A DNA stretch of 64,000 nucleotides, taken from Cruorifilaria tuberocauda. Its lineage: Eukaryota; Nematoda; Chromadorea; Rhabditida; Onchocercidae. Below the pieces are notes generated by a model, which did not search any database, was not told where the DNA came from, and saw only the letters and a program-made list of their open reading frames with translations. The position numbers and the translations under genes are program-made. The stretch spans positions 62,001-126,000 of the forward strand of contig JABVXU010000132.1 in the NCBI GenBank assembly GCA_013365365.1, read 5' to 3'. Shown one piece after another: positions 1-13,300 of the stretch (position 1 is the first letter of the stretch; every line of letters starts with the position of its first letter).

Positions 1-424
1 AGTTTGTTAAGCTTGAAAATAAAAATTTCAATTAAATTATTTTTGAAGGTATTCTTGGTTTTGATTTATAGGACGGAATTAAAAACAATTTAGAAGACTA
101 CAAGCACTATCTAATGGATTGGTAATGCAGCTTCGTTAAGTATTTAAAGATACTAAAATGATAAGGCATCCCCAGATTCCAGAAAAATGAATATGTTTAA
201 TGGCAAATGTGTCAAGTTTAGATTAAACATAAAACTTAACACATCAAAACATTAAGAAATTTGCAAAGGACGACATTATGCTATAAACAATCAACAAGAA
301 CCGAGTAGCATTTGAAAATTGACATTGATATTAATGAAAGATTTTTAGCTTAATATAAATTACAAACGATAGAAAACAAAAATAACAAAAAATAAACAAT
401 TTAAATAATAAGCGTAATCCTAAC

Positions 425-3400
425 CTGCTTCTTCCTCTGGAATCCTTCTTCCTTGAAATAACGCCTTGACCTCGTGGAGTAACAGGTACTGATTCCAAAT
501 TACTAATAAGCAGATTAATGGACTGACGAGTCTCATCAATAAACAGAGTTTCCATATCTTTCACCACAAATTTAGGCATCAATTTCTTCATCTACAGATT
601 ATTTCTTACATCTTCTTATAGAATGAAATAAATCTCATAAGGATAATTTCAGAAATAGAGAGATCAGTATTCTGGTTTTAGTTTTACATTATCTAGTATG
701 ATAAATATTTTACAGTGGGTATAGGAAGACAAATGGATTCAATCTAGATATCATGAACATGAGCTAGAATAATGCTTCATTAGCATCAAGATTATGCTAC
801 TATTTCCCGCGTTTCCTATTTATGCATAATTAAAATACTTATCCTTGACATATCTCGCAGTGCTTCTTCTCTTGTAGCAACTTCGCGCCGGATAGCTGCT
901 GCTTGCTCATCTGGATTGTCCAGCTGAATAGGAAATATTTTTATTTCAAGAAAATTTTTGTATTTTGAAAAAATCAGTAACGACACAATTAGTAAAAATA
1001 TGTAAAATTCAGTGCTGTCACTAAGCTTCTTTGCTCATTCGTGACTAAAAGATTTCGAACTGAACCAGTTACCTGCAAGGCATTGAATATTATCTGATGT
1101 TCGAACTTCTTAACAGAGAGAATCTGCTGGAAAATATCATATAGTTGATCCTTGAGAAGTGTCAAACCTGCATTAGACTGATTCATCCCACGCAAGCGAC
1201 TCCTAAATTATGTTAATGCGTTTGCTATATAATGCTTAAAATTTAGGAAATTCCAATCAGCTAAAACAATAATTTGGTAGACAATAACTAGTTCCGACTT
1301 TAGCCGTAAAAAGTCCTAAATAATATGATAGCGAACATCTTTAAATTAAATCAGTCATCTAGAAATGAAAATTGATTGGACTACTGACCTTGTTTGCCTT
1401 GATTGAATCGTATCCTCATCCCCATGGATAATCGTGTCAAATTTAGTCATCCAATTATTAAGCATCGTTTCTTTTGATACATCATCTAGTTCCGTTAAAG
1501 TTTTAAGGCTTTTTTCAGTGTTGCATCGAAAAACCTGAAGTGTTGAGATTCACTGTCTAAAAAATCAAGTAAAATTAAAATCGGGAAGGTACCACACTTA
1601 ATGTGGTGTTCTATAATAATTTACAGCAAATATAAACCAAAATGATCTATCACTTATACTAAGCGCGAAGTAGTAACTGATTAAACTCCTACTTATTTCT
1701 ACAAAAACCTATTTACCTCTCTAAAGTCATGTTGGGAAAAACCGCCAGCTTGAACAATTTTTTGCACTCGTTCAGACTTAAGAAAAACCTGCAAAAACTG
1801 ATTTGTTGCTTTTTCACTTTACATTTTAAGTTTTCTTCTTTCATTGTATTTTACCTTTTTCTTCTTTTTCATTTGTATATACAACTTACATCTATTGAAT
1901 GCAGAAAATAATGACTAAACAATTTAGAAAAAGACTGAAAATAGTCTACAGAGCGAAATATCTCCCAAACCTCGAAATACGATTCGATTGCTTTTGTAAA
2001 TGCTTCATCTGCTGCAATTTGCATCTCGCCTGCCAAAAATAACCGAAAACGATCTTTAATCCTTGACAATTCCTGTCTTGTAACCTAAAAGAGAACAGCA
2101 ACAGCGAAAACCTTAAATTGCTTTAAATTACATATTGTTAGTATTCTTCGATTTGCTTTTCGTAATGAGTTTAAGTCAAAATTCCATTTTGTGATTTAAT
2201 TCAATCATTAATATTCCTATCAAACATTACCTTTAAAAAACCTTATAAAATGATAAAAAAAAACCTTAATCTGTGGCCGTGCCATATCGGTGGGTTGTTT
2301 TGCATTAAAATGATAAGCAATACATTTTGCAACAAAAACATATAGTTTCAATTTTTGTTTACGTTCCTCTTCTTCCACTTCAGCCCTACAAGAGTTAATT
2401 TTTAAGCGTCAAGAAAGAACTAGTGTAATATATGTAATATGTACCACAGCTCAAAAGCAAATTAAAATTATCAATAGACAACAATGTTGAATTTTCAGAA
2501 GCAAGAGAATTATTAACATTTTTATATTATAGTAATAATAAAGTGCCTGACTTTATAAGAATTTATAATTTTAAAGACAGCTTTTTTAATCAGCATACTC
2601 GTATGTTCACTGTAAAACTGTACAACTGTACAACATTATTTTTAGGAAAAAATTAAAACTTTCGGTGCACTGGAATACATATAAGAATATTGAAACTAGA
2701 AATAGTTTTTCAGCATTTCAAAATATACTGGATCAAAAGTCAGCCGAAATTATCTCATTTCTCACCAAGCTGTAATCATAAATCTTCTCTGCATTTCAAA
2801 TTACTGTTTGTAAACGAATGAATTGGGCGAAACAAAATAAAATGTTCACTTCAATTTTTCTTCTTCTTCTTTGCTTATTTCAGTAGCAGAATCAATAACT
2901 GCATGTGCTGGCGCACTCTGCTCATTTGATGCAAAATCATCTTCATCATCGGAGATTTCCTGCAAAGATTCTTTGAAAATTGGCTTGGCAACAGGATCTC
3001 GGGTTATTTACCTGCTTTGGTTCTAAAACAACGTTGGGCATGATTAGTCGTACTACAGTGACCTAAGAAGTTGAGATAAAAATTTCTATATATTTGAAAA
3101 CTAAGACACCGTTTTCATTAACACTGCACCATAGGATGCTCCAGAGTCTTTTCTTTTTATATGCAACGAATCGCCACGATGTAAAGAATTGGCTTGTGAG
3201 GCAGAATCTGATGGCGCTGGAGACATAGAACGTGGAGAACTTGATAATGGGAAGTGATGACGCCGAAGGGAAAGGATCTGCAAGTAAAAGTATTCCCATT
3301 TCTTTACTAACATAAAAAAAATCTAAGGACTGAAAATCTTCAACAACTGTGCAATTAACGCTTTTAATTACTTCATAAAGGACGTCAATTTTCATCTAAA

Positions 3401-3483
3401 AAAAAGCAAACTTCTGATGCATCATCGATATCATTGATTAAATTATCGTCATCTTCTTCTTCACTACTTGACGCTCCAAGCAT
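425..3483 (-). CDS. unc-31: UNC-31/CAPS calcium-dependent secretion activator, N-terminal part
   Basis: CAPS proteins prime dense-core vesicles for Ca2+-triggered release at neuronal and endocrine plasma membranes. Exons read on the minus strand: 3412-3483, 3110-3277, 3012-3062, 2850-2959, 2265-2385, 1971-2084, 1717-1788, 1389-1534, 1073-1202, about 839-923 and 425-591. The start ([13 protein letters not shown]) matches the vertebrate CAPS start, which from memory is MLDPSSSEEESDE. Strong family blocks follow: [82 protein letters not shown] and [14 protein letters not shown]. All joins keep phase except 839-923 to 425-591, where the only good GT donor leaves the frame off by one. The C2, PH and MUN domains lie beyond the left edge, so the gene is partial here. 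Bases 1-424 look like intron. A TTATAG acceptor just before the ATG fits trans-splicing or a 5' UTR intron. Confidence 0.93.
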
Positions 3484-3572
3484 TTGTATCTATAAATTGA
3501 TTGATTCCAAGACGATGTAATTTTATAGATCAAAAGCGAACATCAGTTCAAATTTGCAAGGAATGGCAAACA

Positions 3573-3893
3573 TCAAAGGACTAAACGAAGCGTTGAACAG
3601 TACACTAACAGGAAAAAAGCGGTCATGAGAACTAAATGCTGCAAAAGTTTAGCAATAAAAACAGAATTATTTGATTGGTAGCACCAATGATTAGCTCTTA
3701 ACATCTGCCTAATCGGCTGCCAAACCGAATCACCGATGACGTTTGCATGTTGGGGATGCTGAATATCTAATGAGTCATTGGCTCTCTGTAAACCATCTTT
3801 TTCTGCAGTTAATCGCCCTTCGAATATTTGAAGAAAAAATGATTGTGATAACTTAGACTTTTCAGTATTTCCCAGAAATCTGCGATAGATTAG
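3573..3893 (-). CDS. unassigned 106-codon open exon upstream of unc-31
   Basis: Directly after a good acceptor (TTTTCAG, ending at 3894) the minus strand stays open for 106 codons to a TGA at 3573-3575, which is long for DNA this AT-rich. The first two thirds look like real protein, with blocks such as RRFLGNTEKSKLSQSFFLQI and LTAEKDGLQRANDSLDI. The last third is hydrophobic and may be intron read-through. Possible donors lie near 3742 and 3691. It sits about 100 bp upstream of the first unc-31 coding exon on the same strand, so it could be an alternative unc-31 5' exon or the 3' end of another gene. I do not recognise the family. No ATG occurs near its start, so it would need an upstream exon. 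Confidence 0.4.
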   Translation of the reverse strand, partial: LIYRRFLGNTEKSKLSQSFFLQIFEGRLTAEKDGLQRANDSLDIQHPQHANVIGDSVWQPIRQMLRANHWCYQSNNSVFIAKLLQHLVLMTAFFLLVYCSTLRLVL

Positions 3894-6800
3894 CTGAAAA
3901 TGTAATCCATGAATTTACTGCAGACTTGTTAATGACAGTAAATTATGATGAAATTCACGGATTGGAATGACATAAGAAAGAAAGGAAGGTAACTCGATCC
4001 TTTTTTATTCCCAGATATTATTGAGTAAATGGTTAAATCAAGCAAAGTGCAAGAGTGTCTTTCCCAAAAGCAAAATTCTCTTCTACTTATCTTCAAGAAA
4101 GATGAAATTTCATGTATATGCAAATAACCAGATGAAATTTATAAGTGAAAGGAATTTCTGTTATCATTAAATGTTCAACGTATTCGGAACTCTTTTACGG
4201 GCGTTTTTCACTCAATTTTTTCCGAAAATTTTAAGCAAAATATTCTCAATAAAAAGTTTCTAAAAGCAAAATTTTCCAAGATATTTTGGAATGTGATGAA
4301 TGAAATAGAAAAGGGTAATCGTATAGTAATTAAATTATCTCACAATATTAATGCAACCGTGGCTATCAGTGCCTACAGAGATATTCTGCTTGTATGAATA
4401 CGAGTTTTATGCCAACATTCAGCATTAGGACAAGCAACTAAATGAAAGATAATCCCTTTAGCAATATCTCACTTTAAATCTGGAACAGTCCTAATTTCAA
4501 TCTCTGCTCACGTATAAATACAACAACTCAATATAAATACACTTTGTATGTCTATCTATTCCCTAGTAATATTGACTTGATGAATTATAAAAGACAACCG
4601 GATGTAACGATCAATAAAAGCATTTATATTGATTTCATTTTCAATATTATATTGCCATTCCCCTTTCATCGAACTGCATTGTAATGTATGTATGATTAAA
4701 CACTTTTCTTTATATGCGAAATCGGTTCTATCACTTTGTGTTTAGCAGAATATCTGTGCTGCACTCACTCTCAATCGGATCAAATTTAAATAAAAGTAGG
4801 AAATGTAACACAAAAGATTCTGAATAGTGCTTCAAGAAACCATGGTAGCTAAGGTAGAAATAAAAAAACGTCCTCATTTTAACAACTCTGTTCATCAATG
4901 CAAGAAACAGTAATTTGATGACTTTACAAAGGATCCCATTTCATTTCAGGATATATTCTCTGAATGTCACAGGTATGCTTTAGTTAGATGTATTACGAGT
5001 ATTTCAGGATTTTACAGGTGAGAACGGTGAGATAGGAATCTGCATACAGTAAATAATGAGTTTGGCAAGGCGGGAGAGGTTTAAATTTAGAAAAAAGGTT
5101 TTGTGAGATGGAAAAAGGTTTAAACTAAGAAATATTGTCGTTTTGCTTTGTTTTTTTCTCATTTGCCTATTTTTTAAATACTTCACGAATTTTGGAAAAT
5201 ACCTGAAATAAATCCTCCTTCCAGACCAAAATTTCTCTGTTAAAAAATTGATGCTTGATTTGGTTTAGTAATTAAGTAATCTATGAGGTACCTTTTTCAA
5301 CACACACACGCCCAATCAATTTTAAAATGCTCATTTCTCGAGATCTTTCAAATTGCCATTTTAGAAACCACTTTATGCTACTGAAATGGTAGATGTTACA
5401 AAAGATCAATACACTGGAATCTTCTCAAATAGGAAATATTTGAAATAATAAGAAATTATAGTATGCGATTCGACAGCTAACGGTGATTTACAATAAATTG
5501 AACTCACAAATGAGGTATGTACAAATCTCGTCCTCCTAAATATTAGCATTTCTTACCTTGAAGCAATAGAAAATTTCCAAGAGGAAATTTTGTCAAAATG
5601 AGCGAAAAAAGAAGGAATGAATCAGGAGGAGAGGTGTAATATCAAACGACGCTTAATCCACTTAATTCTTCATAATCGTTGCTAATTAATTGCATTCAAT
5701 GTTAAATGAAATGAGAGCGATAATTGAAAGGAACTGCTGTTACAAAGAAGAGAATAGGATGGACAAAAGACTCACAATGAATAAATGGGATGACGAATCA
5801 CCGCAGAAAACAGTGACGAGAATGATTGGCGGAAAGAAGGTCTAGTGCACTGAAACTGGTCCGCACCGTAACAGTGTTTGCTTTACAGTTGGATTCCGGG
5901 AAAGTGAGTTATATTGAGGCTGTGGAAAGCATGGGTTTAAGTTTGGGAGCGCGCATCTGTCAAGAAGGATTGTCCTAGCCAAAGGAGAGGAAGTAAGGCG
6001 GAAGTACAGCTCCATGTAAGGAAGGATAAACGGCGTCCATCGCTTGCTTACGCTTCAATGTTCAAAGAATGCATATATGCGTCTTGAAAGAGAGAAAGAG
6101 AAGAAGAGCGTCCGCTTTAAATTAAGATCAATACACTAAAGCCATTGCACTGCTCTGCTTAGGCCCGGCATTCACAACTAAAGTTCCACACTTGATAAGC
6201 CTATTGCAGTCAGTAAATGAGCCAGAAACACTAGTTATATGCAAGCTTGCCTGTCTTCATATCGGATCTCTTCTCTCCTAATCTCTTTTCCGTAAAATAC
6301 AGATCTGATCGATCGTTTCATTTTCAATTTTAATAAAAGTTAATTTCTTAGTGAGTTAATATCTTGTCAAAACTGCATGTATTATTTATGAATTCATGAG
6401 TCAACTTATTGACCATACGGTCCTCAAATTGACGTCAAAAACTGCGTCGGTGGATTATTTTTAGATATTTCTGAACTTTCTAAATCATTCGCTTTATAAA
6501 ACAAAGCAACGAATATACGGGAGTTAGAATATGCATAATGTATAATTGATTATTTAGAGCCATAGGATTCCTACATAATTAAAGATATAATTCAGTAGTG
6601 CAGAATGTACCCATCAGATCCAGAAACTTCCAAAATATTGTCCACATCTTACAGTGCTTTTTAGAGTCCTCGCGAGAATAGGAATTCTTTTAGAAGTATG
6701 TTGTCAAAAATACTTCAGGATGAAAACAACAATTTGAGAGTTGCCAGTTGGTAGAAAAAATGTTTTTGGGCAGAAATTGTAGTACTTAAAAAGCTATAAA

Positions 6801-8779
6801 AGAATGAACAATTTTGACCATGCAAAGATGATAATAAATTTTCGATAAATATCGATAAGAACTAGAGTATGCCGTGAATCTTTCATTAGCAGTTCAAGTG
6901 TTTAATTTTTAAATAAATAGTTTATTACTGGGGTTAATGTTCGGCAATGTTTAATATATAATTACAGTATAAAAACGAACTGTAATGCGTTGAATATCGA
7001 AGTGATCCGGAAGTTCAGCTTCTTCAAAAAAAATGGTATAAATATCTCTTTTTTACATTTAATTTAAACTTAAATAGGTTTTAGTTATTTGAAATTCCGT
7101 CAGCTTCATCTATGCTTCAATAAATTGATAGTTTGCTTCTCCTCTATTATCACAGCACAACAGGATTTGAGATATTTTTTTCCACATAGAGGGCAAAAAC
7201 ATCGATGAATAAGCACGATTGCAGACAGCACTCTCACATTATTAAATGAACTTACTAACTGGAAAATAGAAAGTTTTATAGGTTTCACTATCAATTAATT
7301 CCGAGGTTGGTCAGTTTAAGTAGTCATTCATTTCCATACGACATGGACCATCGGAAATCGAACTCATTGAATACTTTGTTTTTGACGTTGCAGTTATTCA
7401 TATATAATGTAAATTAAAAATTTCTTACTGTCATATTTGAAGAGTTAAATAACCCTGATGAACCTGAATAAAAATGGAGTTCTGAAACATCATACTTTTG
7501 ATTTTTGATCAAAATTTTTTCAGTAAAACTTTGTGAAGCAGTTAAATACCTGTTTAACTTTCTGAAGATTCTGCCAGAGAAAAAATATCACGAGATTGGT
7601 GTTTTACTATATAATACTTTTCCCTTATCCTCATAATTTCCAACGAATTAGTTCGTATTCTAAATAGTTTCCTTTTAATTGTTATAATAAAATTATTTTG
7701 AGATTAATCAAGTATCCCTTATCGTATTTAAAGGAAATTCTGAAGATATGATAAAAAAAGATAGGATATTTCTTTTTGCTAAGAGCTGTGGTAATTCAGT
7801 CTTTCAGTTTCGAACTAATTGTGAAGATTTTTTCCTATTTCTAGGTTTATTAAATATTTAAAATGATGAAGAAATAAAATGATCTAAATTCATGCAAGAA
7901 ATGCTTTTCCTCATGTCCAAATGTATTGTAGCTACTGACAAAGTGAAAATAGCCATTAAAAGAAATTAAACGTAAAACGCCTGAAACGCAACGGTGTATT
8001 TCCAACAGTTTAAATTAACGATTAATCGTGATCAAAAAAAAAAAAAAACCAAATATTAAGCACCATATATTTGAATACTTTGAATACTCATTCTATTTGA
8101 ATATTTGAATACTTATTCTTTTCCAATATTAGAGAATTTGAGGGAAATTGTTCAGTACGAACCAGCGCGGAGCATTAAATTGACAGTTTATATAATCATT
8201 TTACAAAACAAATAAATGAACTAAACATGGGACCAAATATACATGACCATCCATTTAAGTTTATAAGTTGCTTTAATTGAATAGAATTTCAATCATGAAA
8301 TATAAAATTTTTCCTAATTCATCAGAAAATAACCAAAGTTTTTGAGTTTTAAAGTGAAAGCTAAATAATTTTATTGTTTCTAAAATTTATTGGTATCACT
8401 AAACCTATGTGTGTAACACTGTGCTCAGTAATGAAGAAATTTGAGTAATAACAGGAGAATTTGAAACACGAAAGAAAGCTTAGCAAGCCTGAATTTCTGA
8501 AATCACGCGTCTCATTTCTTCATTACCAACTACGTGTCTCATTCATTTTTACTCAACATTTAACCGGGTTTATTTATTATATGAAACACCAGTTTTAGTG
8601 AAACAGTGAATTCATTTTTTAAAATCATAAGGACGGATGAAACAAATTTTACAAATGACAAACATAGGACGGATTGGAACTTTCATGTCGTTCTACTCAG
8701 AACGGCATTCTATCATCTAATTTTCAACTTATTCTAGGAATTTCCGAATAAGTAGTTGGTGTGTGTCTATTTATCCATC

Positions 8780-8810
<31 letters not shown>

Positions 8811-9028
8811 GTGTATGTGTATATGTGCGGACATATGTCTGGTGATTGTCTGGTAAGGCTAAGATGTAGATTGTAAGATGGGGCGTCGATTGAATGAGGA
8901 AATAATTATTGCTACACCTGGAAAATCCTTACTGAGGAGATTTTTAGTAAGATCCCATAAGGTCTCGTTTGATAGGTATTGTTGTTTCAAAATTTCAGCA
9001 GAGAACGATAAATGAAGAAGGTATCACA
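3894..9028. other. intergenic region with probable unc-31 upstream regulatory DNA
   Basis: No gene could be supported here. The only compositional change is at about 5770-6130, which is richer in G, C and purines than its surroundings and contains a GA-rich run on the plus strand. It could be a promoter or a non-coding first exon of unc-31, which reads leftwards, but no specific element was identified. Open frames at 3929-4123, 5004-5186 and 7106-7294 lack coding character. The remainder is AT-rich sequence with short A and T runs. Confidence 0.4.
8780..8828. repeat. AT / TG microsatellite
   Basis: An (AT)n tract of about 25 bp passes into an alternating TATG/TGTG stretch. It is a simple-sequence repeat between genes, with no coding potential. 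Confidence 0.9.
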
Positions 9029-10111
9029 CTATGCTTGTCGCAACTTTTTGAATATCTCTTCATCACTTGGAAATTCTTTGCGATCAAAGCGAAATTCACA
9101 TCGAATCGTGAATGTTATTGTGGACAAACGACAATTCTGAAATGGCTGCCTCTTTTTCCAGTAATTTTTCGATAGCTAATGATGGGATATTTCTTTTTTG
9201 GTAAGTAAAAAATTATCGGTTATCTTCGTGTTCATTTTTTTCAAATATATCACGTTTTTAGAATCTTAAAGATAAAATTCAGATCTTACTTTATTTCGCC
9301 ATATGTACCAGTCGGTACCACGTTTCTCATGATGATAAGTTACGAATGCAAAGCATGATCGATGCGTTTGCGGTGTTCGTTTAATTAGATATGCAGTATC
9401 AGCATTTGGACACAATAGGTTGCAATAAGTACGTACAGTTCCATTTACTGTCTCCTTTGAAAAAGCATTAATCTCGAAAAATCATTGGATAAGAAATATC
9501 AATTCCATTGAAAATAGAACATTTATAAATGGAATTTTATTTCAATTCATATTTCTATCTTTTGCATGGAAAATTTGAATTTATTGTGAGCATTAAGGAA
9601 ATTAATGATTCTAAAGATCTTACATCAAAACAAGCAGAGTTGTTTCCTGGTATAGGTCTCCATTTATCATTTGGATCGTTATCGATTCCCGTTTCGCGCA
9701 AGGCTAAACTGCAAGATGCTGGTTCTTTGCTGATTTTGTCTGATCCTACTCCGTCTTTTGTGATGCACATTAAATCTCTCCACTCTAAATCCAATTATAT
9801 TCATATTTGGACATTTTGCTTAAGCATAATTTTCATGTAGGTTTTGAATTTTGCGACCAAATTACCATCAATCTATCTAACCATAAGATTGAACTTTATT
9901 TGGACAGCGTACTCTTAATTTAAAGCGTGGAGTTTTAATGCTTTATGATAATGAGTTAGACGCATTTCTGAACACGTCGTTTTTTGCACGCTTTATTTTA
10001 AATGATAAATGAAGTATAGTTATAAAAAGCATTCGACTTACGCCAGTGAACACTGCTGGCAGTAACCAATGATAGGAATATTGCACAAAAAATACTGCAG
10101 TTAGTGTACAT
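9029..10111 (-). CDS. small secreted eight-cysteine protein, family not recognised
   Basis: Four minus-strand exons join with intact phase: 10042-10111, 9624-9784, 9290-9454 and 9029-9136. Donors are strong (GTAAGT, GTAAGA, GTAAGA). The product is 167 aa. Exon 1 encodes a classic signal peptide: MYTNC, then a hydrophobic core IFCAIFLSLV, then TASS as the likely cleavage region. The mature part has eight cysteines: three in exon 2, three in exon 3 (including TYCNLLCPN) and two in exon 4 (NCRL and TIRCEF). This suggests four disulphides. Exon 3 ends GTDWYIWRNK and exon 4 ends FKKLRQA before TAG. Secretion, and possibly a role at the surface or as an excretory-secretory product, is inferred from the signal peptide and cysteines only. 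Every exon is too short or lacks its own start, so single-frame ORF lists miss it. Confidence 0.72.
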
Positions 10112-13100
10112 CTTGACTGACGAAGTATATGATTATTTCTATTCAGAATACTTTTATACAAAGATTTTAGATAGGATCCTGCATTCATCTTTTGAAACGA
10201 GTTTAAATTTCTCGTTTTTAATCCATCTTTTCTCTTTTCATTCAATCCACAATTTATCACACTCGTTTTCATTGGATCTGTTTTATATGCAGTACTTCCG
10301 TCAAAAGTGATAACATCATTTTTTCTAGTGTTGACTTTTGGTGGTAATGTCGATGCATTTATTTTTATGGTCCTTGTACATTTTGTTTTATTACTTTTGA
10401 AGCGTAAGTTTTTTTAATAATCATTTTTTTTTTTCAATTTTATCGAAAATATGAACAATGAACTTGTTAATACCTTTGGAACTGATTGTAGAAAAACTGG
10501 CTGATGAGATCTTTTCTTGATAGTTAAAATAATTTATGGTCTCTTCCTCACATGGAAGGACTGTTATGTGAAGAAGAGATCATAAATTATTTTTAGCTAT
10601 AGGGAAGGGTGTCAGTTTTTCTACAATCAATTTCAAACGTATTAAAAAAACTCATTTGTAATAATGAATTTTGTAATAAGCTCATGAAATGCTCATCTCA
10701 ATCGTGTTTCTTTGTATCTGTTGCAATAATATTCGCTCGTAAAGTAATTAATGGTGGAAATTTCGTTTGCCCTATTTAGTTTCAGCATTACAGTGCCCAC
10801 ATTAGTGTCTTTAAATGACGTTGCCTCCTTTGTTATCAGTATTACAAATCCGTCGACTCATATTATCATAGAGAATGCAATTTTTATTCTCTTCCACTTG
10901 AGGAAGGAAACATTTTTCATCAGTAGTGTAGTACTCGTTCGAAAAGTCGTTTTATTGAGTGCAATTAAAATGGAAGTCTTCTGATGTGTGAAATGAATCT
11001 TATAGTACTTCGCAAACAGCCAAATAATTGAGCTATATTTTGGTATGAGCAGCAGCTTTAACGCTAATAAAATCGAGTAATTCTTGTGAAATACGTCAGT
11101 GTAATTGCCATCTAAAGCACGGCCCAAAAATATTTGTGCTCAATTTGCTTTATTTTTATAGTGGACGAATTTATAACTCTTTCTCATCCATCTCACGTAA
11201 TTTTTTGTAAATAAATATTTGTAGATTTTTGGTTTGGTGTTTTATCACTTTATTGGGAAATTTGATTTTTGCGGAAATTTTTATCTTTGATAGAAAGGAC
11301 ACTGATTTTAAAAACACGCTTATAATAATGGTGTTTTATCGCTTTGTTTGAAATTTCTTATCAAGGGAAATGTTTGCTTCAACTAATGATTTATGCAATA
11401 GTGAGTTTTCAAGAGATTTACTAAAAGGTATCCGATACTTTATGTATTCATTTTTGTGGACTTTAAGTTAATTTTTCAATATTTTATATTTGCTTTTCTG
11501 ATTTGCGACTCGGTAATACTTATTTTAAATGTTTTGCGAGACTGTAGTCTTGGCCACCTTATTCAAAATATAAAGGATTGTAACAAATCTTTGTCGTTAT
11601 CGAATTAGCATGTCTTTGATTGAAGAAAAGAAATTTATAAACGAGACAATTCCTTATTTTGTTCATAGCTTGCTTGATTATATTACTTCTGGTGCCTGGC
11701 GAAGTTTAATTAACGAATTAAGATGCTACTTCACTAAAGGACAGTGTTGTCTTCTTATTTTCATGTGTAATTGTTTTACCTGATGTATCTATTGTCACTG
11801 CGTTGGAAATTGATGACATGCAGCTGTCGATAAATTTCCACTTCTCACTTTATTTATTAGCCTATCATTTCTCTCCAATAGAAGTTTTTATTTTAACTGT
11901 TTTTAAAGTTTTTGGGAAGAAAGTCGTTCTTTCGGTATTATTTTCTATATAAAGTCTATATCTATATATATAGTCTATAGAGTCTATATTTTGTTATTCT
12001 GAAAGTATGTTAATGACAAAATTTATTGTACGGATCTTTCTGTATTTGAGGCAATAATTTGTTCTCTAATCAATGCATTATTACATCTTTTTATTGAAAA
12101 TTATATGAGGAAAGCCTTTATGGATTTGAGTGCTTTTTTACAGCGATAAGTATTCTCACTAAGTTGTACTAAAAAACATTAAAGTTTTGTGAATTTAACT
12201 GTGAAACCAGTTTTAACAACTTTATTCTTTTAAGAAACGATTGGATGTAAATTTTTTTTCCTTTTTTTAGTGAGAAATTTGAAAAAGGATCGCCATTTCG
12301 AAAAGATTTAAACTTGTTTTTTTGTTTTCCTTCTCTCTGTACTGTTCACTGTAACTGTAGCAGTCAGTGATGTGCTACACAAACATTTCCATGTTCAGAT
12401 AACTATTCTTATTCTAAATAAAACGAAGCATTTGATAGATTTTAAACTATTAGAAATATCATACTGAAGAAGTAAATTTGTGAAGTAAAGGGGGAGTTTT
12501 TTTTGATAAATTCAATATATTATGCTTATAAAAATATTATACGCAGTTGATCAGTAATAAACTTTAATAATTATTTAGCTTTATTCCTAAGATCATTCGA
12601 TAAATGTAGAATTTCTTCTTTTGTTTCAATGACATTGAAGAAAAAGGATAGGAGGGAAAAAGAGGAGAGTAGGAAGTCATATTCATGATGCAGGCAGGTT
12701 TTTTTTCACTTTTCAGTTGCAGTGCGGTCTATTCTCACCTGATCACTTTCAAGTCTGTTTCTATATCGCGGTTCACTTCTGTCGGAAATATTTGTAGAAT
12801 TGTGCACTGGAATCATACTATATTTGTTCTCGATATCTTCATACCTTTTATCTCATATCCATGTTTTTGCAAATAATTGCTCAAATTGTTAAAGCAAATA
12901 AAGAATTGCTATTGTGCTGGTCTTCCACAACACATATTTGATGCTTGCAATGCAATTTATATACAATATTATTATCTTTTTGGTTGCAAGAAGTTTAAAC
13001 AAAACTTAATATCAGCTAACAGTTATCAATAGTTGTTGATCTAGAATAAGTGTTTAAAATTGTTTCTCAAGTATCGTTTATAAGTTCATCTCGTATATAT

Positions 13101-13300
13101 GAATAGTATAATTCAAAAAATTTTTCAGTTATTCAATTAGAAAACGTACAGGAATGGTGACTGGTGAAACAGGTGTTAACGGCAATGTTTTCGAAATTCC
13201 TCTTCATTTTGTATTTCCATGCTTACTTTTCTCCAATTATATACATATTATTTTAAAAATATATTAAGTGCGATTATATTTAAAAAAATATTACTTTAGA
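10112..13300. other. intergenic region between the secreted-protein gene and NADK2
   Basis: Apart from the inverted repeat at 10467-10645 and a CTATATAT-rich patch near 11950-11990, I see no feature here. Upstream (5') DNA of the divergent secreted-protein gene (minus) and NADK2 (plus) must lie in this interval. Open frames at 10751-10984, 10858-11127 and 12685-12876 have no recognisable content. The last could be a first exon of NADK2 but nothing supports it beyond position. Confidence 0.4.
10467..10645. repeat. long imperfect inverted repeat, about 180 bp
   Basis: Two arms of about 85-88 bp face each other across a short centre. Matching blocks include GATTGTAGAAAAACTG in the left arm at about 10484-10499 and its complement at about 10612-10627. 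A second pair, AATAATTTATGGTCTCTTCC against AATAATTTATGATCTCTTCT read on the other strand, lies nearer the centre. The transcript would fold into one long hairpin. A foldback element (MITE-like) or a hairpin RNA precursor are both possible, and the sequence alone does not decide. Confidence 0.8.

Noticed and set aside
9529..9840. 103-codon plus-strand open frame
   Set aside because: It is the antisense shadow of exon 2 of the secreted-protein gene, whose minus frame has matching splice sites and a connected gene model.
10858..11127. 89-codon minus-strand open frame upstream of the secreted-protein gene
   Set aside because: It has no splice signals linking it to the gene and no recognisable content.
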